Shown here: positions 1-9,789 of the stretch, one piece after another
Layout of the letters: each line of letters opens with the position of its first letter
Position numbering within the stretch: position 1 is the stretch's first letter
Assembly (NCBI RefSeq): GCF_000467105.1
Contig: NZ_BATI01000002.1
Location: 1-64,000 of the forward strand
Origin: Aquipseudomonas alcaligenes NBRC 14159
Lineage (GTDB): Bacteria > Pseudomonadota > Gammaproteobacteria > Pseudomonadales > Pseudomonadaceae
Direction: 5' to 3'
DNA: 64,000 nt
Translations under genes and position numbers: made by a program
Notes under the pieces: model-generated
The model's input: only the letters and a program-made list of their open reading frames with translations
Told to the model about the DNA's origin: nothing
Database searches by the model: none

Positions 1-233
1 TTGGCGGCATCGACCTGCTCGCTCACCAGCTTCTTGCCCTGCTTCTCCACGCCTTCGCCGGCCTTGACCAGCTCCTTGAAGTACTCGGCGCCTTCGGCAC
101 CGGCCTTGGCGTAGGCGCCCAGACCGGCCAGCCAGACCTTGCGGGCATAGGCTTTGACGTCGGTCAGAACGGTGAGTTTGTCTTCGACTTTCTCGACTGC
201 GACTTTCTTCTTGGCGGCAACTTTAGTGGCCAT
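1..233 (-). CDS. phaI: PHA granule-associated phasin PhaI, 3' end outside the window
   Basis: This is the first 77 codons of a phasin, a small amphipathic protein that coats polyhydroxyalkanoate granules. The visible part opens with a Lys/Ala-rich stretch and then the phasin signature VWLAGLGAYAKAGAEGAEYF (about residues 33-52) followed by a charged helix (ELVKAGEGVEKQGKKL). GAGGT lies 6 nt before the ATG. In pseudomonads phaI and phaF are transcribed together towards the phaC1-phaZ-phaC2-phaD genes, and ubiE lies on the other side; that order fits here, so phaF is expected just beyond position 1. PhaI is preferred over PhaF because there is no Ala/Lys histone-like tail in view and the N-terminus is PhaI-like, but the tail itself cannot be seen. 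Confidence 0.85.
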   Translation of the reverse strand, partial: MATKVAAKKKVAVEKVEDKLTVLTDVKAYARKVWLAGLGAYAKAGAEGAEYFKELVKAGEGVEKQGKKLVSEQVDAA

Positions 234-330
234 GATGCACCTCGCGTTCAAAGTGATGGACTGGTGGTCCTTTGCCAGGACTTGAACGCAAGGTAGAGGG
301 AAAAATTAGAAATCACATACTAGGGGCGAT

Positions 331-609
331 TCAGGCCTGCAGGTGCTTGTCCAGCGTCTGCTCGATCTCGCGCTTGATCGTGCCGCCCAGCGCGGAGAGC
401 AGCAGGCCCAGCTTGAGCTCGACCCGCACGCTGTCGTCACCGACGGCAATGGTGCCGTCCGCACCGCTGCGCTTGAACTCCAGGGTGTCGCCGCTCCAGC
501 GGTACTTCACGTCGTACTCGCTGGCCAGGCGCTGGGCCAGCGCCTCGGCCTTCTCGCGGGCGACGGCGAGGCCGAGGGAATGGGAACGTTCGACGGTGAT
601 ACGGGACAT
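331..609 (-). CDS. polyhydroxyalkanoic acid system family protein
   Basis: This 92-residue protein belongs to the small 'PHA granule region' family found beside phasin genes in pseudomonads. It has a short basic start, an Ala/Glu-rich helix (residues about 15-30), a beta-rich middle (YDVKYRWSGDTLEFKRSG) and a C-terminal helical part with SALGGTIKREIEQTLDKHL. The fold resembles a small lipid- or steroid-binding domain, but its biochemical role is not established. It is oriented like phaI, 97 bp upstream of it, and divergent from ubiE. A role in PHA granule metabolism is inferred from family membership and position. Confidence 0.8.
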   Translation of the reverse strand: MSRITVERSHSLGLAVAREKAEALAQRLASEYDVKYRWSGDTLEFKRSGADGTIAVGDDSVRVELKLGLLLSALGGTIKREIEQTLDKHLQA

Positions 610-723
610 GCGCGACTCCTGCTGCGACCTGGTGTCACGCGACTATAACAGCTCCACCCGGCGCCAAGACAAAGGCCGGCAGGGGGTTTAGAATGGCCGC
701 CACTTCGATTCAGGTGACGCGAC

Positions 724-1494
724 ATGAACGACCCGCGCAAGGCCCCAGAGCAGGAAAAGACCACCCACTTCGGCTTCCAGGATGTCCCGGAAAGCCAGAA
801 GGCGGACAAGGTCGCCGAAGTCTTCCACTCGGTGGCGGCCAAGTACGACCTGATGAACGACGTGCTCTCCGGCGGCCTGCACCGCCTGTGGAAGCGCTTC
901 ACCATCGAGCTGTCCGGCGTGCGTCCAGGCAACCGCGTGCTGGACATCGCCGGCGGCACTGGTGACCTCACCCGCAAGTTCTCCAGCCTGGTCGGCCCGA
1001 GCGGCGAAGTGGTGCTCGCCGACATCAACGACTCCATGCTCAAGGTCGGTCGCGACCGCCTGCTGGACAAGGGTGTGGCCGGCAACGTGCAGTTCGTCCA
1101 GGCCGATGCAGAGGCGCTGCCCTTCCCGGACAACCACTTCGATGTGGTCACCATCGCCTTCGGCCTGCGCAACGTGACGCGCAAGGAGAACGCCCTGCGC
1201 TCCATGCTGCGCGTGCTCAAGCCGGGCGGCCGCCTGCTGGTGCTGGAGTTCTCCAAACCGGGCAACCCGCTGCTGGCCAAGGCCTATGACACCTACTCGT
1301 TCAGCTTCATGCCGCTGGCCGGCAAGCTGATCACCAACGACGCCGACAGCTACCGCTACCTGGCCGAGTCGATCCGCATGCACCCGGACCAGGAAACGCT
1401 CAAGGCGATGATGGTCGAGGCCGGCTTCGAGCGCGTCACCTACCACAACATGACCGGCGGCATCGTCGCCCTGCACCGCGGCATCAAGCCCTGA
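724..1494 (+). CDS. ubiE: ubiquinone/menaquinone biosynthesis C-methyltransferase UbiE
   Basis: UbiE is the SAM-dependent C-methyltransferase that methylates the benzoquinol ring in ubiquinone synthesis (DDMQH2 to DMQH2). The 256-residue length is normal. The signature [17 protein letters not shown] lies at residues 41-57, the SAM-binding motif [10 protein letters not shown] at about 72-81, and the conserved FGLRNVT segment and a C-terminal [11 protein letters not shown] motif are present. The last base of its stop codon is the first base of the ubiJ start, so ubiE-ubiJ-ubiB are one translationally coupled operon, the usual arrangement in gammaproteobacteria. Confidence 0.97.
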   Translation: MNDPRKAPEQEKTTHFGFQDVPESQKADKVAEVFHSVAAKYDLMNDVLSGGLHRLWKRFTIELSGVRPGNRVLDIAGGTGDLTRKFSSLVGPSGEVVLADINDSMLKVGRDRLLDKGVAGNVQFVQADAEALPFPDNHFDVVTIAFGLRNVTRKENALRSMLRVLKPGGRLLVLEFSKPGNPLLAKAYDTYSFSFMPLAGKLITNDADSYRYLAESIRMHPDQETLKAMMVEAGFERVTYHNMTGGIVALHRGIKP

Positions 1495-2108
1495 TGCTGA
1501 CCCAGGCGCTGCTGGCGGGCGTTGAGCTTGGCCTCAACCGCGTGCTGCAAATGGACAGCACCGCGCTGCCGCGCCTGGCCCGGCTGGAAGGCAAGCTGAT
1601 CGAGGTCGACTGCCAGAGCCCCGTGCTCAAGCTGTTCATCCTCCCCGGTGCCGAGGGCCTGCAACTGGCCAGCCACTGGGAAGGTGCCGACTGCGTGCTC
1701 AGCGCGCCCGCCAGCAGCCTGCTCAAGCTGGCCCTGGCCAAGGACAAGACCGCCGTCCTGCACCGCCCGGAAGTCAGCCTGAGCGGCGACAGCGCCGTGC
1801 TGCTGGAACTGGCCGGCATCCTCCAGGACCTGGAGCTGGACTGGGAATACGAACTGTCGCGCTGGCTCGGCCCGGTCGGCAGCCAGCTGCTCGCCGGCCA
1901 CCTGCGCAGCCGCGTGAACTGGGCCGGCGAGAGCCTCGACAGTCTGCGCCAGACCCTGGCCGACTACCTGGCCGAGGAGTCGCGCAGCCTGGTCGGCGAG
2001 CGCGAAGCCCAGGCCCGCTTCGATGAACTGGACGACCTCAAGCTGGCCCTCGATCGCCTCGACGCGCGCATCGACCGCCTCGCCCGGAATCTGCACAAGA
2101 ACTCATGA
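1494..2108 (+). CDS. ubiJ: ubiquinone biosynthesis accessory factor UbiJ
   Basis: UbiJ (204 residues) carries an N-terminal SCP2 sterol-carrier-like domain (about residues 15-115) and a helical C-terminus that ends in a Leu/Asp/Arg-rich coiled-coil ([20 protein letters not shown]). In Escherichia coli, UbiJ is a lipid-binding accessory subunit of the soluble Ubi complex that holds the hydrophobic ubiquinone precursors. The call rests on the SCP2 domain plus the invariant position between ubiE and ubiB. Both ends overlap the neighbouring genes by 1-4 nt. Confidence 0.93.
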   Translation: MLTQALLAGVELGLNRVLQMDSTALPRLARLEGKLIEVDCQSPVLKLFILPGAEGLQLASHWEGADCVLSAPASSLLKLALAKDKTAVLHRPEVSLSGDSAVLLELAGILQDLELDWEYELSRWLGPVGSQLLAGHLRSRVNWAGESLDSLRQTLADYLAEESRSLVGEREAQARFDELDDLKLALDRLDARIDRLARNLHKNS

Positions 2109-3694
2109 GCCTGCTCGCCACCCGCCGCCTGCTGCGCATCCTGCGCGTGGTCATCCGCTACCGCCTGGACGACCTGCTGCTGACCCTGCCACTGCCCACC
2201 TGGATGCGCGCCCTGCGCTTCGCCCTGCCGTGGCGCTGGCTGCCGAGGGGGAAACTGGAGTTGAGCCGCGGCGAGGCGCTGCGCCTGGCCCTGGAAGACC
2301 TCGGCCCGATCTTCATCAAGTTCGGCCAGCTGCTGTCCACCCGCCGTGACCTGTTGCCGCCGGACGTCGCCGACGAGCTGGCGCGCCTGCAGGACCAGGT
2401 ACCGCCGTTCGACCCCGAGCATGCCGTGGCGCGCATCGAGGAGCAGCTGGGCGCCAAGGTCGGCGATATTTTCGCCCGCTTCGACGTGCAGCCGCTGGCC
2501 TCGGCCTCCATCGCCCAGGTACATGCCGCGCAGCTAAAGAGCGGCGAGGACGTGGTGGTCAAGGTGATCCGCCCCAACCTGCGACCGATCATCCGCTCCG
2601 ACCTGGCCTGGCTGTTCCTCGCCGCGCGCATCGCCGAGAAGGCCTCGGCCGACGCGCGCCGCCTGCGCCCGGTGGAAGTGGTGTCGGACTACGAGAAGAC
2701 CATCTTCGACGAGCTCGACCTGATGCGCGAGGCGGCCAACGCCAGCCAGCTGCGGCGCAACTTCGCCGACTCGCCGCTGCTTTACGTGCCGCAGGTGTAC
2801 TGGGACTTGTGCCGGCCCAAGGTACTGGTGATGGAACGCATCTACGGCGTGCCGGTGACCGACCTGGAGACCCTGGCGGACCAGCGCACCAACATGAAAC
2901 TGCTGGCCGAGCGCGGCGTGGAGATCTTCTTCACCCAGGTGTTCCGCGACAGCTTCTTCCACGCCGACATGCACCCCGGCAACATCTTCGTCGCCACCCG
3001 CACGCCCTGGAGCCCGCAGTACATCGCCATCGACTGCGGCATCGTCGGCAGCCTCACCCCCGAGGACCAGGATTACCTGGCGCGTAACCTGATCGCCTTC
3101 TTCAAGCGCGACTACCGCAAGGTGGCGCAGCTGCACATCGACTCCGGCTGGGTGCCGGCGGAAACCAAGGTCAACGAATTCGAGGCAGCCATCCGCACCG
3201 TGTGCGAACCGATCTTCGAGAAGCCGCTGAAGGACATCTCCTTCGGCCAGCTGCTGCTGCGCCTGTTCCAGACCGCGCGGCGCTTCAACATGGAAGTGCA
3301 GCCGCAGCTGGTGCTGCTGCAGAAGACCCTGCTCAATATCGAAGGCCTGGGTCGCCAGCTCTATCCGGACCTGGACCTGTGGAGCACCGCCCAGCCCTTC
3401 CTCGAGCGCTGGATGCGCGAACGCATCAGCCCGCTGCACCTGCTGCGCAACCTGCAGCAGCAGGCCGAGCAGGTGCCGCATCTGTCGCAGATGGCCCGCG
3501 ACACCCTGGAGCGCCTCAACCTGCCGCGTCCCGCGGCGCCCGTCGAGGCGGCGCAGGGCTCTGCCTGGCCGCTGCGCCTGCTCGGCGCGGCGCTGGTCGC
3601 CGGCGGGGTCAGCCAGGGCCTGGTGCTGGCACCGGCGGCATGGGCCGCCTGGCTCAGCCTGGGCGCCGGGCTGGCGCTGATCCTGCGCCGATAG
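2105..3694 (+). CDS. ubiB: ubiquinone biosynthesis protein UbiB (ABC1/ADCK kinase-like)
   Basis: UbiB is a membrane-anchored atypical protein-kinase-like ATPase needed for ubiquinone synthesis. The 529-residue protein has the ADCK-specific KxGQ motif (KFGQLLSTR, Lys72-Gln75), the Ala-rich loop [11 protein letters not shown], the Lys strand VVVKVIRP, the catalytic HADMHPGN and a metal-binding IDCG in place of DFG. Two hydrophobic segments at about residues 485-528 form the C-terminal membrane anchor. The start overlaps ubiJ by 4 nt. A 106-bp gap then separates it from hisI. Confidence 0.97.
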   Translation: MSLLATRRLLRILRVVIRYRLDDLLLTLPLPTWMRALRFALPWRWLPRGKLELSRGEALRLALEDLGPIFIKFGQLLSTRRDLLPPDVADELARLQDQVPPFDPEHAVARIEEQLGAKVGDIFARFDVQPLASASIAQVHAAQLKSGEDVVVKVIRPNLRPIIRSDLAWLFLAARIAEKASADARRLRPVEVVSDYEKTIFDELDLMREAANASQLRRNFADSPLLYVPQVYWDLCRPKVLVMERIYGVPVTDLETLADQRTNMKLLAERGVEIFFTQVFRDSFFHADMHPGNIFVATRTPWSPQYIAIDCGIVGSLTPEDQDYLARNLIAFFKRDYRKVAQLHIDSGWVPAETKVNEFEAAIRTVCEPIFEKPLKDISFGQLLLRLFQTARRFNMEVQPQLVLLQKTLLNIEGLGRQLYPDLDLWSTAQPFLERWMRERISPLHLLRNLQQQAEQVPHLSQMARDTLERLNLPRPAAPVEAAQGSAWPLRLLGAALVAGGVSQGLVLAPAAWAAWLSLGAGLALILRR

Positions 3695-3800
3695 CCAGTC
3701 ACGCCCCCGGCTGGCACACTTGGACTTTCGGCACCTTCGCGGTGCAGCAACGGCGTAGCACCTGCGCCATGACAGTGCCCGGCAACGGGCGGATTGAGAC

Positions 3801-4199
3801 ATGACCGACTGGCTCGACGAAATTCACTGGAACGAGGATGGCCTGGTGCCGGCTATCGCCCAGGACCACAAGACCGGGCGCGTGCTGATGATGGCCTGGA
3901 TGAACCGTGAGGCCCTGGCCCTCACCGCGGCCGAGCAGCGTGCCATCTACTGGTCACGTTCGCGTGGCAAGCTGTGGCGCAAGGGCGAGGAGTCCGGTCA
4001 TGTGCAGAAGCTCCATGAGCTGCGCCTGGACTGCGACGCCGACGTGATCATCCTGCTGGTCGAGCAACTCGGCGGCATCGCCTGCCACACCGGGCGCGAA
4101 AGTTGCTTTTACCGGGTCTGGGAAAATGGCGCGTGGCACACCGTCGATCCGGTACTGAAAGACCCGCACGCCATCTACCAGGGACACAAGCATGAGTGA
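3801..4199 (+). CDS. hisI: phosphoribosyl-AMP cyclohydrolase HisI
   Basis: HisI opens the purine ring of PR-AMP to give ProFAR, the third step of histidine synthesis. The 132-residue length matches the monofunctional enzyme of pseudomonads, in which HisI and HisE are separate, unlike the fused enterobacterial HisIE. The metal-binding elements are visible: LDCDADV (Cys-Asp-Ala-Asp) and the pair of cysteines in [12 protein letters not shown]. The motif MAWMNREAL and the [11 protein letters not shown] stretch are typical. It overlaps hisE by 8 nt, which suggests translational coupling. Confidence 0.97.
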   Translation: MTDWLDEIHWNEDGLVPAIAQDHKTGRVLMMAWMNREALALTAAEQRAIYWSRSRGKLWRKGEESGHVQKLHELRLDCDADVIILLVEQLGGIACHTGRESCFYRVWENGAWHTVDPVLKDPHAIYQGHKHE

Positions 4200-4524
4200 C
4201 ACCCTCACCCGCCTGGCCGAGGTGCTGGAGGCGCGCAAAGGCGCGGCGCCGGACAGCTCCTACGTGGCCAGCCTGTACCACAAGGGCCTGAACAAGATTC
4301 TGGAGAAGGTCGGCGAAGAGTCGGTCGAAACCATTCTTGCGGCCAAGGACGCAGCCATCAACGGCGATTGCAGCGACCTGATCTACGAAACCGCGGACCT
4401 CTGGTTCCACAGCCTGGTCATGCTCGCCGCCCTCGGCCAGCATCCGCAGGCCGTGCTGGACGAGCTGGACCGCCGTTTCGGACTTTCCGGGCACGACGAG
4501 AAAGCGGCGCGCTCCACTTCCTGA
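4192..4524 (+). CDS. hisE: phosphoribosyl-ATP pyrophosphatase HisE
   Basis: HisE hydrolyses PR-ATP to PR-AMP, the second step of histidine synthesis, and so feeds HisI, whose gene it overlaps. The all-alpha MazG-like fold is recognisable from [21 protein letters not shown] and the acidic metal-binding [13 protein letters not shown] segment. The 110-residue length is standard. Only 23 bp separate it from tatA, so the histidine pair and the Tat genes are probably cotranscribed, as in related species. Confidence 0.97.
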   Translation: MSDTLTRLAEVLEARKGAAPDSSYVASLYHKGLNKILEKVGEESVETILAAKDAAINGDCSDLIYETADLWFHSLVMLAALGQHPQAVLDELDRRFGLSGHDEKAARSTS

Positions 4525-4547
4525 GTTCATTTTCGAGGACTGTTTGC

Positions 4548-4820
4548 ATGGGCATTTTCGACTGGAAACACTGGCTGGTCATCCTCATCGTGGTAGTGCT
4601 GGTGTTCGGCACCAAGCGCCTGAAGAACCTCGGTTCCGACCTGGGCGAAACCATCAAGGGCTTCCGCAAGGCGATGAACAGCGACGAGGACAAACCGGCC
4701 GAAGCGCAGCCGCAGGCACCGGTGCAGCCGGCAGCCACCGCCAGTGCAGACGTGCCGCACAAGCCGCAGACCATCGACGCCCAGGCCCAGCGGGTCGAAG
4801 AACCGGCACGCAAGGACTGA
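4548..4820 (+). CDS. tatA: Sec-independent translocase subunit TatA
   Basis: TatA (90 residues) forms the oligomeric pore component of the twin-arginine translocase, which exports folded proteins. It shows one N-terminal transmembrane helix ([18 protein letters not shown], residues 8-25), an amphipathic helix beginning [16 protein letters not shown], and a disordered Ala/Pro/Glu-rich tail. The ATG was chosen because CGAGGA lies 8-9 nt upstream and because [10 protein letters not shown] is the usual TatA start; an upstream in-frame extension lacks any Tat-like sequence. First gene of tatABC. Confidence 0.96.
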   Translation: MGIFDWKHWLVILIVVVLVFGTKRLKNLGSDLGETIKGFRKAMNSDEDKPAEAQPQAPVQPAATASADVPHKPQTIDAQAQRVEEPARKD

Positions 4821-4829
4821 CCCCAGGCC

Positions 4830-5177
4830 ATGTTCGATATCGGCTTCTCCGAGCTGCTGCTGGTCGGACTGGTGGCGCTGGTCGTGTTCGGCCCCGAGCG
4901 CCTGCCCGGCGCGGCACGCACGGCCGGTCTGTGGATAGGCCGCCTGAAACGCAGCTTCAGCGCGATCAAGGCCGAGGTCGAGCGTGAGATGGGCGCCGAC
5001 GAAATCCGCCGCCAGCTGCATAACGAGCAGATCCTGCAGATGGAGCGCGAGTTGCAGCAGTCGATCCAGCCGGCGGCCACGCCGCCTGCCGACACCCCGG
5101 CAGCGCCGCCGCCTGCGCCCGAAGCCGGCCCGACCACTCCGCCCCCGGCCACCCCGGAACCGCACCGCCAGCCATGA
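4830..5177 (+). CDS. tatB: Sec-independent translocase subunit TatB
   Basis: TatB forms the substrate-receptor complex with TatC. The N-terminus [20 protein letters not shown] gives one membrane helix and carries the TatB glutamate at residue 8; the [12 protein letters not shown] hinge and a long amphipathic helix (residues about 35-75) follow, ending in a Pro/Ala-rich tail. The 115-residue length is within the family range. The stop overlaps the tatC start by 4 nt. Confidence 0.96.
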   Translation: MFDIGFSELLLVGLVALVVFGPERLPGAARTAGLWIGRLKRSFSAIKAEVEREMGADEIRRQLHNEQILQMERELQQSIQPAATPPADTPAAPPPAPEAGPTTPPPATPEPHRQP

Positions 5178-5953
5178 CCGAACCGAACGCCGAAATGCCC
5201 CTGGTGGCGCACCTGACCGAGCTGCGCACGCGCCTGCTGCGCTGCGTGATCGCGATCTTCATCGTGTTCGCCTGCCTGTTCTACTTCGCCCAGGACATCT
5301 ACACCTTTGTCTCGGCGCCGCTGCGGGCCTACCTGCCGGAAGGCGCGACGATGATCGCCACCGGCGTCGCATCGCCTTTCCTCACCCCGTTCAAGCTGAC
5401 GGCCTGGTGCTCGCTGTTCCTCGCCGTGCCGATCATCCTGTACCAGGTGTGGGGCTTCATAGCCCCAGGGCTGTACAAGCACGAGAAGCGCATCGCCCTG
5501 CCGCTGCTGGTCTCCAGCATCTTCCTGTTCTACGGCGGCATGGCCTTCGCCTACTTCCTGGTGTTCCCGCTGATCTTCCACTTCTTCGCCAGCGTGACCC
5601 CGGAAGGGGTGGCGATGATGACGGACATCAACGAATACCTGGACTTCGTCCTCACCCTGTTCTTCGCCTTCGGCGTGGCCTTCGAGATCCCAGTGGCGAC
5701 CTTCCTGGTGCTGTGGGTCGGCATCGTCGATATCGAGACGCTGAAGAAGAGCCGCCCCTACGTGATAGTCGGCTGCTTCGTGGTCGGCATGATCCTCACC
5801 CCGCCCGATATCTTCTCGCAGACCCTGCTGGCGGTGCCGATGTGGATGCTGTTCGAGGTCGGTCTGCTGTTCGGCGGCCTGGTGCGCAAGCGCGGCGAGC
5901 CTGAGGCGGACGACGAGCAACCCGACGACCAGCCCCCCGCACCGCTGTCATGA
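5174..5953 (+). CDS. tatC: twin-arginine translocase subunit TatC
   Basis: TatC is the polytopic subunit that recognises the twin-arginine signal. The 259-residue protein has six predicted membrane helices, the N-terminal [12 protein letters not shown] motif that contributes to signal-peptide binding, the conserved [12 protein letters not shown] loop after helix 2 and a late [11 protein letters not shown] motif. A charged Asp/Glu/Pro tail ends the protein. It overlaps tatB upstream and rsmE downstream by 4 nt each. Confidence 0.97.
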   Translation: MTEPNAEMPLVAHLTELRTRLLRCVIAIFIVFACLFYFAQDIYTFVSAPLRAYLPEGATMIATGVASPFLTPFKLTAWCSLFLAVPIILYQVWGFIAPGLYKHEKRIALPLLVSSIFLFYGGMAFAYFLVFPLIFHFFASVTPEGVAMMTDINEYLDFVLTLFFAFGVAFEIPVATFLVLWVGIVDIETLKKSRPYVIVGCFVVGMILTPPDIFSQTLLAVPMWMLFEVGLLFGGLVRKRGEPEADDEQPDDQPPAPLS

Positions 5954-6657
5954 ATCTGCTGCTGCTGGAAGACGCCGACTTCGTCGCGGCGGATCGCGCC
6001 GTGCTCAGCGGCCGCAGGCTCAAGCACCTGCATGAGGTGCATGGCGCCGAGAGTGGCGACTCCCTGCGTGTCGGCCGCCTCGGCGGCCTGATGGGACGCG
6101 GCACCCTGCTGGCCCTGGATGAGCAGCACGCCGAACTGCGCGTCGAACTGGACCAACCGCCGCCGGCCAAGCTGCCCCTGACCCTGCTGCTGGCCCTGCC
6201 CAGACCGAAGATGCTCAAGCGCGTGCTGCAGACCGTGGCCGCCATGGGCGTGCCGCGCCTGGTGCTGCTCAACAGCTACCGGGTGGAAAAGAGCTTCTGG
6301 CAGACCCCCTTCCTCGAACCCGAGGCCATCCGCGAGCAGCTGCTGCTCGGCCTGGAACAGGCCCGCGACACCGTGCTGCCCGAGGTGAGCATCGAGAAGC
6401 GCTTCAAGCCCTTCGTCGAGGATCGCCTGCCCGCCATCAGTGCCGGCACCCTGGGCCTGGTCGGCCACCCGGGCGACTACCCCGCCTGCCCGCGCGCCGT
6501 GAGCGAGCCGGTTACCCTGGCCATCGGCCCGGAAGGCGGCTGGATTCCCTACGAGGTGGACAAGCTGCAAGAGGCCGGCCTGGCGCCGGTGCAGCTGGGC
6601 GAGCGCATCCTGCGCGTGGAGACGGCCGTACCGGCATTACTGGCCCGGCTGTTCTGA
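5950..6657 (+). CDS. rsmE: 16S rRNA (uracil-1498-N3)-methyltransferase RsmE
   Basis: RsmE methylates U1498 of 16S rRNA using SAM. The protein (235 residues) has an N-terminal PUA-like domain and a C-terminal SPOUT (knotted) methyltransferase domain, with the knot motifs LAIGPEGGW at about residue 192 and [11 protein letters not shown] near the C-terminus. It overlaps tatC by 4 nt. A GC-rich hairpin (arms at 6678-6685 and 6701-6708) follows the stop, but it lacks a T-tract and is only a weak terminator candidate. Confidence 0.95.
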   Translation: MNLLLLEDADFVAADRAVLSGRRLKHLHEVHGAESGDSLRVGRLGGLMGRGTLLALDEQHAELRVELDQPPPAKLPLTLLLALPRPKMLKRVLQTVAAMGVPRLVLLNSYRVEKSFWQTPFLEPEAIREQLLLGLEQARDTVLPEVSIEKRFKPFVEDRLPAISAGTLGLVGHPGDYPACPRAVSEPVTLAIGPEGGWIPYEVDKLQEAGLAPVQLGERILRVETAVPALLARLF

Positions 6658-6722
6658 ACGTCGTTGTCGTGCAACACGCGCGGGCTTAGGCTGGCGCATC
6701 GCCCGCGCTTCCGGAGCCCGCC

Positions 6723-7145
6723 ATGCGCCCGCTGACCATCGACCTGGACGAACTGGCCTGCGCCCTCAACACCGAAGGCCTGGATCACTACCTGGACCTG
6801 TTCAGCGGCAAGCTGCTGCTGATTCCCGAGGAAGATGCCGATCCCGAACTGGAAGCCCTGTTGCGCGAGGAGCCGGAGCGCTTCCTGCTGGTCGAGCCAC
6901 TGCAGGCCGAGGACAACCTAGCGCTGATGCGCGAATTCCTCGCCGAGGTGATCCACCCGCACGCCTATGGCGAACTGCAGCAGGCACTGGAGAGCCGGCG
7001 CCCGGTGCGCACCTTCAATCACGTCCTGATGCACTACCCGGCATTGCTACAGGCCTGGCAGACCTTCGAGGCCGAGCGCCTGCGCGAACTGGCGCAGGAC
7101 TGGCTGGAACAGAACGAGCTGCAGCCTGCCCAGTCGCGGCACTGA
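6723..7145 (+). CDS. UPF0158 family protein, function unknown
   Basis: This 140-residue acidic, Leu-rich helical protein matches the UPF0158 family from its pattern of an N-terminal DLDELACALN segment, a PEEDADPELE stretch, and a C-terminal half containing RFLLVEP, MREFLAEV, ALESRRPVRTFNHVL and WLEQNEL. The family has no established activity. CGGAG lies 6-7 nt before the ATG. It stands alone between the tat/rsmE operon and the convergent dtd-pip pair, with no signal peptide or membrane segment. Confidence 0.75.
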   Translation: MRPLTIDLDELACALNTEGLDHYLDLFSGKLLLIPEEDADPELEALLREEPERFLLVEPLQAEDNLALMREFLAEVIHPHAYGELQQALESRRPVRTFNHVLMHYPALLQAWQTFEAERLRELAQDWLEQNELQPAQSRH

Positions 7146-7157
7146 GCAGGGAGCGGC

Positions 7158-7595
7158 TCAGATTTCCAGGAGAAAGGTCACCGGTCCATCATTGATCAGG
7201 TGTACCTGCATGTCGGCACCGAAACGTCCGGTGGCCACCTGCGGGTGCTGCTCGCGGGCCAGCTCGACCAGACGCTCGAACAGGGCCAGGCCCTGCGCCG
7301 GTGGCGCCGCGGTGGAGAAGCTCGGGCGCAGGCCGCTTCGGGTATCGGCGGCGAGGGTGAACTGCGAGACCAGCAGCAGGCCGCCGTTCACGTCCTGCAG
7401 TGACAGATTCATCTTGCCAGCTGCATCGCTGAAAACACGGTAGGCGAGCAGGCGCTGCAGACCCTTGGCCAGCGTCTGCGCATCATCCTGCGGCTCGATG
7501 CCAACCAGCGCCAGCAGGCCCTGGTCGATGGCGCCGACCACCTCGCCCGCGACCTCGACGCGGGCGGCGCGCACCCGCTGGATCAGCAGCTTCAT
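7158..7595 (-). CDS. dtd: D-aminoacyl-tRNA deacylase DTD
   Basis: DTD hydrolyses D-amino acids mischarged onto tRNA. The 145-residue length is standard. The N-terminal [13 protein letters not shown], the catalytic-pocket motif [17 protein letters not shown] (containing the conserved SQFTL) and the C-terminal [11 protein letters not shown] with the cross-subunit GPVT motif (Gly-cis-Pro) are all present. The start overlaps the pip stop by 4 nt, so pip and dtd form a two-gene operon. Confidence 0.97.
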   Translation of the reverse strand: MKLLIQRVRAARVEVAGEVVGAIDQGLLALVGIEPQDDAQTLAKGLQRLLAYRVFSDAAGKMNLSLQDVNGGLLLVSQFTLAADTRSGLRPSFSTAAPPAQGLALFERLVELAREQHPQVATGRFGADMQVHLINDGPVTFLLEI

Positions 7596-8563
7596 GCCTC
7601 TTCCGGCGGCAGGTCGAGCAGGCGCCGCGCCATCTGGTCGGCGGCACGTACCAGGGCGTCGGTGATGCCCGGCTCGGCGGCGGCGTGACCGGCGTCGCGG
7701 ATAATCTGCAGCTCGCTGTTGGGCCAGGCCTGGTGCAGCGCCCAGGCGTTGTCCAGCGGGCAGATTACGTCGTAGCGGCCATGCACGATCACACCCGGCA
7801 GGTGGGCAATCTTCGGCATGTCGCGCAGCAATTGGTCGTCAGCCAGGAAAGCGTTGTTGACGAAGTAGTGGCACTCGATGCGGGCGATCGACAGGGCGCG
7901 GTGCGGCTCGCTGAAACGGTCGACCACCTGCGAGTTGGGGCGCAGCGTGGCGGTACGCCCCTCCCAAGTCGACCAGGCCTTGGCCGCGTGCATCTGGGCG
8001 ATCTGGTCCGGACCGGTCAGGCGCTTGTAGAAGGCCTGAACCAGGTCGCCGCGCTCCTCGGCCGGGATGGGTGCCAGGTAGTCTTCCCAGTAGTCGGGGA
8101 ACAGTCGGCTGGCGCCTTCCTGATAGAACCAGCTGATTTCCTGCGGGCGGCACAGGAAGATGCCGCGCAGGATCAGGCCATGCACGCGCTCGGGATGGGC
8201 CTGGGCGTAGGCCAGCGCCAGGGTCGAACCCCAGGAGCCGCCGAACAGCAGCCACTTGTCTATCCCCAGGTGTTCGCGAATGCGCTCCAGGTCGGCCACC
8301 AGGGCCTGGGTAGTGTTGTTCTCCAGGCTGGCGTGCGGGGTGGAGCGGCCACAGCCACGCTGGTCGAAGGTGACGATGCGGTACAGGTTGGGGTCGAAGT
8401 AGCGGCGGCTGGCGGCATCGCAGCCGGCGCCGGGGCCGCCGTGGATGAACACCACCGGCAGGCCGTCCGGAGAGCCGCTCTCGTCCACATACAGAACGTG
8501 CGGTTCCTCCACCGCCAGCTCGTGGCGGGCGTAGGGTTTGATCTCCGGATACAAAGTCAGCAT
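7592..8563 (-). CDS. pip: proline iminopeptidase
   Basis: An alpha/beta-hydrolase (S33 family) that removes N-terminal proline from peptides. The 323-residue protein has the oxyanion-hole motif HGGPGAGCD, the nucleophile elbow [17 protein letters not shown] with Ser in GxSxG, a late acidic residue region and the catalytic His in DAGHAAAE. No signal peptide is present, so it is cytoplasmic. It is translationally coupled to dtd and divergent from the lipoprotein gene that starts at 8656. Confidence 0.95.
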   Translation of the reverse strand: MLTLYPEIKPYARHELAVEEPHVLYVDESGSPDGLPVVFIHGGPGAGCDAASRRYFDPNLYRIVTFDQRGCGRSTPHASLENNTTQALVADLERIREHLGIDKWLLFGGSWGSTLALAYAQAHPERVHGLILRGIFLCRPQEISWFYQEGASRLFPDYWEDYLAPIPAEERGDLVQAFYKRLTGPDQIAQMHAAKAWSTWEGRTATLRPNSQVVDRFSEPHRALSIARIECHYFVNNAFLADDQLLRDMPKIAHLPGVIVHGRYDVICPLDNAWALHQAWPNSELQIIRDAGHAAAEPGITDALVRAADQMARRLLDLPPEEA

Positions 8564-8655
8564 GGCGCACTCCCGAGTCTGTGCGTAAGGTCCCTGAGGC
8601 CGTCTGCCGACGGCCAGCCGTGCCGGGCATCATAACCATGAAAAGGACCTTGAAC

Positions 8656-9087
8656 ATGACTCCAGCGCGATTAATCCCCGCTTTTCTGCTGGCCTGCGCC
8701 CTGCTCAGCGGCTGCACTCCCAGCGATCCGCAAGCTGCCCTGGAAGCCGCCGTGCAGCAGCTGCAGGACAACATCGAAGCCAAGGACAACAGCGCGGTGC
8801 TCGAGCAGCTGCATCCGCAGTTCAGCGCCCAGCAACAGTACGACCGCACCTGGGCACAGCGCACCATGGCCCTGATGTTCCTGCGCCACAAGCAGGTACG
8901 GGTGATGGCCATCGGCACCCGCAGCGAGATCGATCCAACCTACAGCAACAAGGGCCATACCCGCGCCGAAGTGGCCCTGACCGGCGCCGAGGGCCTGATC
9001 CCGGACAGCGCCCGCCACTACAGCGTCAGGCTGGAATGGTGGCTGGAAGATGGCGAATGGAGACTGGCGCGGCTGAACTGGGAGTAG
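8656..9087 (+). CDS. predicted lipoprotein with a nuclear-transport-factor-like body
   Basis: The 143-residue product has a lipoprotein signal (about 20 residues, lipobox LLSG before Cys). The mature part starts with a helix AALEAAVQQLQDNIEAKDNSAVLEQL and ends in beta strands (HYSVRLEWWLEDGEWRLARLNWE), a pattern seen in SnoaL/NTF2-like lipoproteins of pseudomonads. The start was set at 8656 because AAAAGGA lies 8 nt upstream; an in-frame ATG at 8638 has no ribosome-binding site. No specific function can be assigned. Confidence 0.7.
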   Translation: MTPARLIPAFLLACALLSGCTPSDPQAALEAAVQQLQDNIEAKDNSAVLEQLHPQFSAQQQYDRTWAQRTMALMFLRHKQVRVMAIGTRSEIDPTYSNKGHTRAEVALTGAEGLIPDSARHYSVRLEWWLEDGEWRLARLNWE

Positions 9088-9091
9088 CCGC

Positions 9092-9146
9092 AGGGTGGGT
9101 GAAACCCGCGCCTCCATATAGGGCCAACGCGGGTTTCACCCGCCCT
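9092..9146. repeat. 19-bp inverted repeat, GTAGGG(C/T)GGGT family
   Basis: The arms 9092-9110 and 9128-9146 are inverted copies with one mismatch (AGGGTGGGTGAAACCCGCG against its complement), separated by 17 nt. The element lies between two convergent genes directly after the lipoprotein stop codon. The same core (TAGGGCGGGTT) recurs at 14697-14791, so this is a dispersed palindromic repeat. It could also act as a bidirectional mRNA end. Confidence 0.7.
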
Positions 9147-9153
9147 ACGGCTG

Positions 9154-9708
9154 TTAGAACAGCCAGGGAATAAACATCCGGCTGCGCCCCATATACGCAC
9201 GGTAATCCTCGCCAAAGTAGGCCAGGCACTCAGCCTCATCGCGCCGCGCCGCCAGGTACAGCAGCGCGCTGGCCAGCAGCGCCAGCACCAGGGTGCCGAG
9301 GTGCAGGTCCTTGCAGGCGATACCCCAGGTCAGCAGCAGCAACGAGCAGAACAGCGGGTGACGGATGAAGCGGTAGATGCCGCCGGTGACCAGCTGCGAA
9401 GTGCGCTCGAAGGCATAGAGCTCGTCGTCCTGCCGCTGCTCGCCGGGCTTGCCGTCGCGACGCAGCTGGTAGATGCCAAGCAGCAGCACGCCCAGCGAGG
9501 TGAACAGCAGCAGCCAGGAGATCTTCTGGTGCAGGGCGTAGCGGTCTTCGAACCAGACCGGCGCATTGAGCACCAGCAGGCCGAGCATCGCTTCCCAGGC
9601 GAAGAAGCGATAGAAACCGTGGGAACGGGTGTTCTTCAAAGCCCGCCAGGAAATCCCCAGCAGCGCCAACGAACCCAGCGCGAAGGCCGTCGCCTGTATC
9701 CACAGCAT
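9154..9708 (-). CDS. membrane methyltransferase of the isoprenylcysteine/phospholipid methyltransferase type
   Basis: The protein (184 residues) has four to five hydrophobic segments and a C-terminal half with GIYRFIRHPLFCSLLLLTWGIA and DEAECLAYFGEDYRAYMGRSRMFIPWLF. This RHP...E..L...G..Y..Y pattern is the SAM-binding signature of the ICMT/PEMT membrane methyltransferase superfamily. The substrate is unknown. The ATG at 9708 was chosen because upstream in-frame codons are low-complexity and out of family. It is divergent from the dehydratase gene at 9790, so it may or may not belong to the neighbouring lipid cluster. Confidence 0.7.
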   Translation of the reverse strand: MLWIQATAFALGSLALLGISWRALKNTRSHGFYRFFAWEAMLGLLVLNAPVWFEDRYALHQKISWLLLFTSLGVLLLGIYQLRRDGKPGEQRQDDELYAFERTSQLVTGGIYRFIRHPLFCSLLLLTWGIACKDLHLGTLVLALLASALLYLAARRDEAECLAYFGEDYRAYMGRSRMFIPWLF

Positions 9709-9789
9709 CCCGTCACTCCTTGCGTTGTACTCATCGACCTCGGGCGCCCTGCTGGTACACTGCCGGCAAGACAATAACGACTGCCTGCA

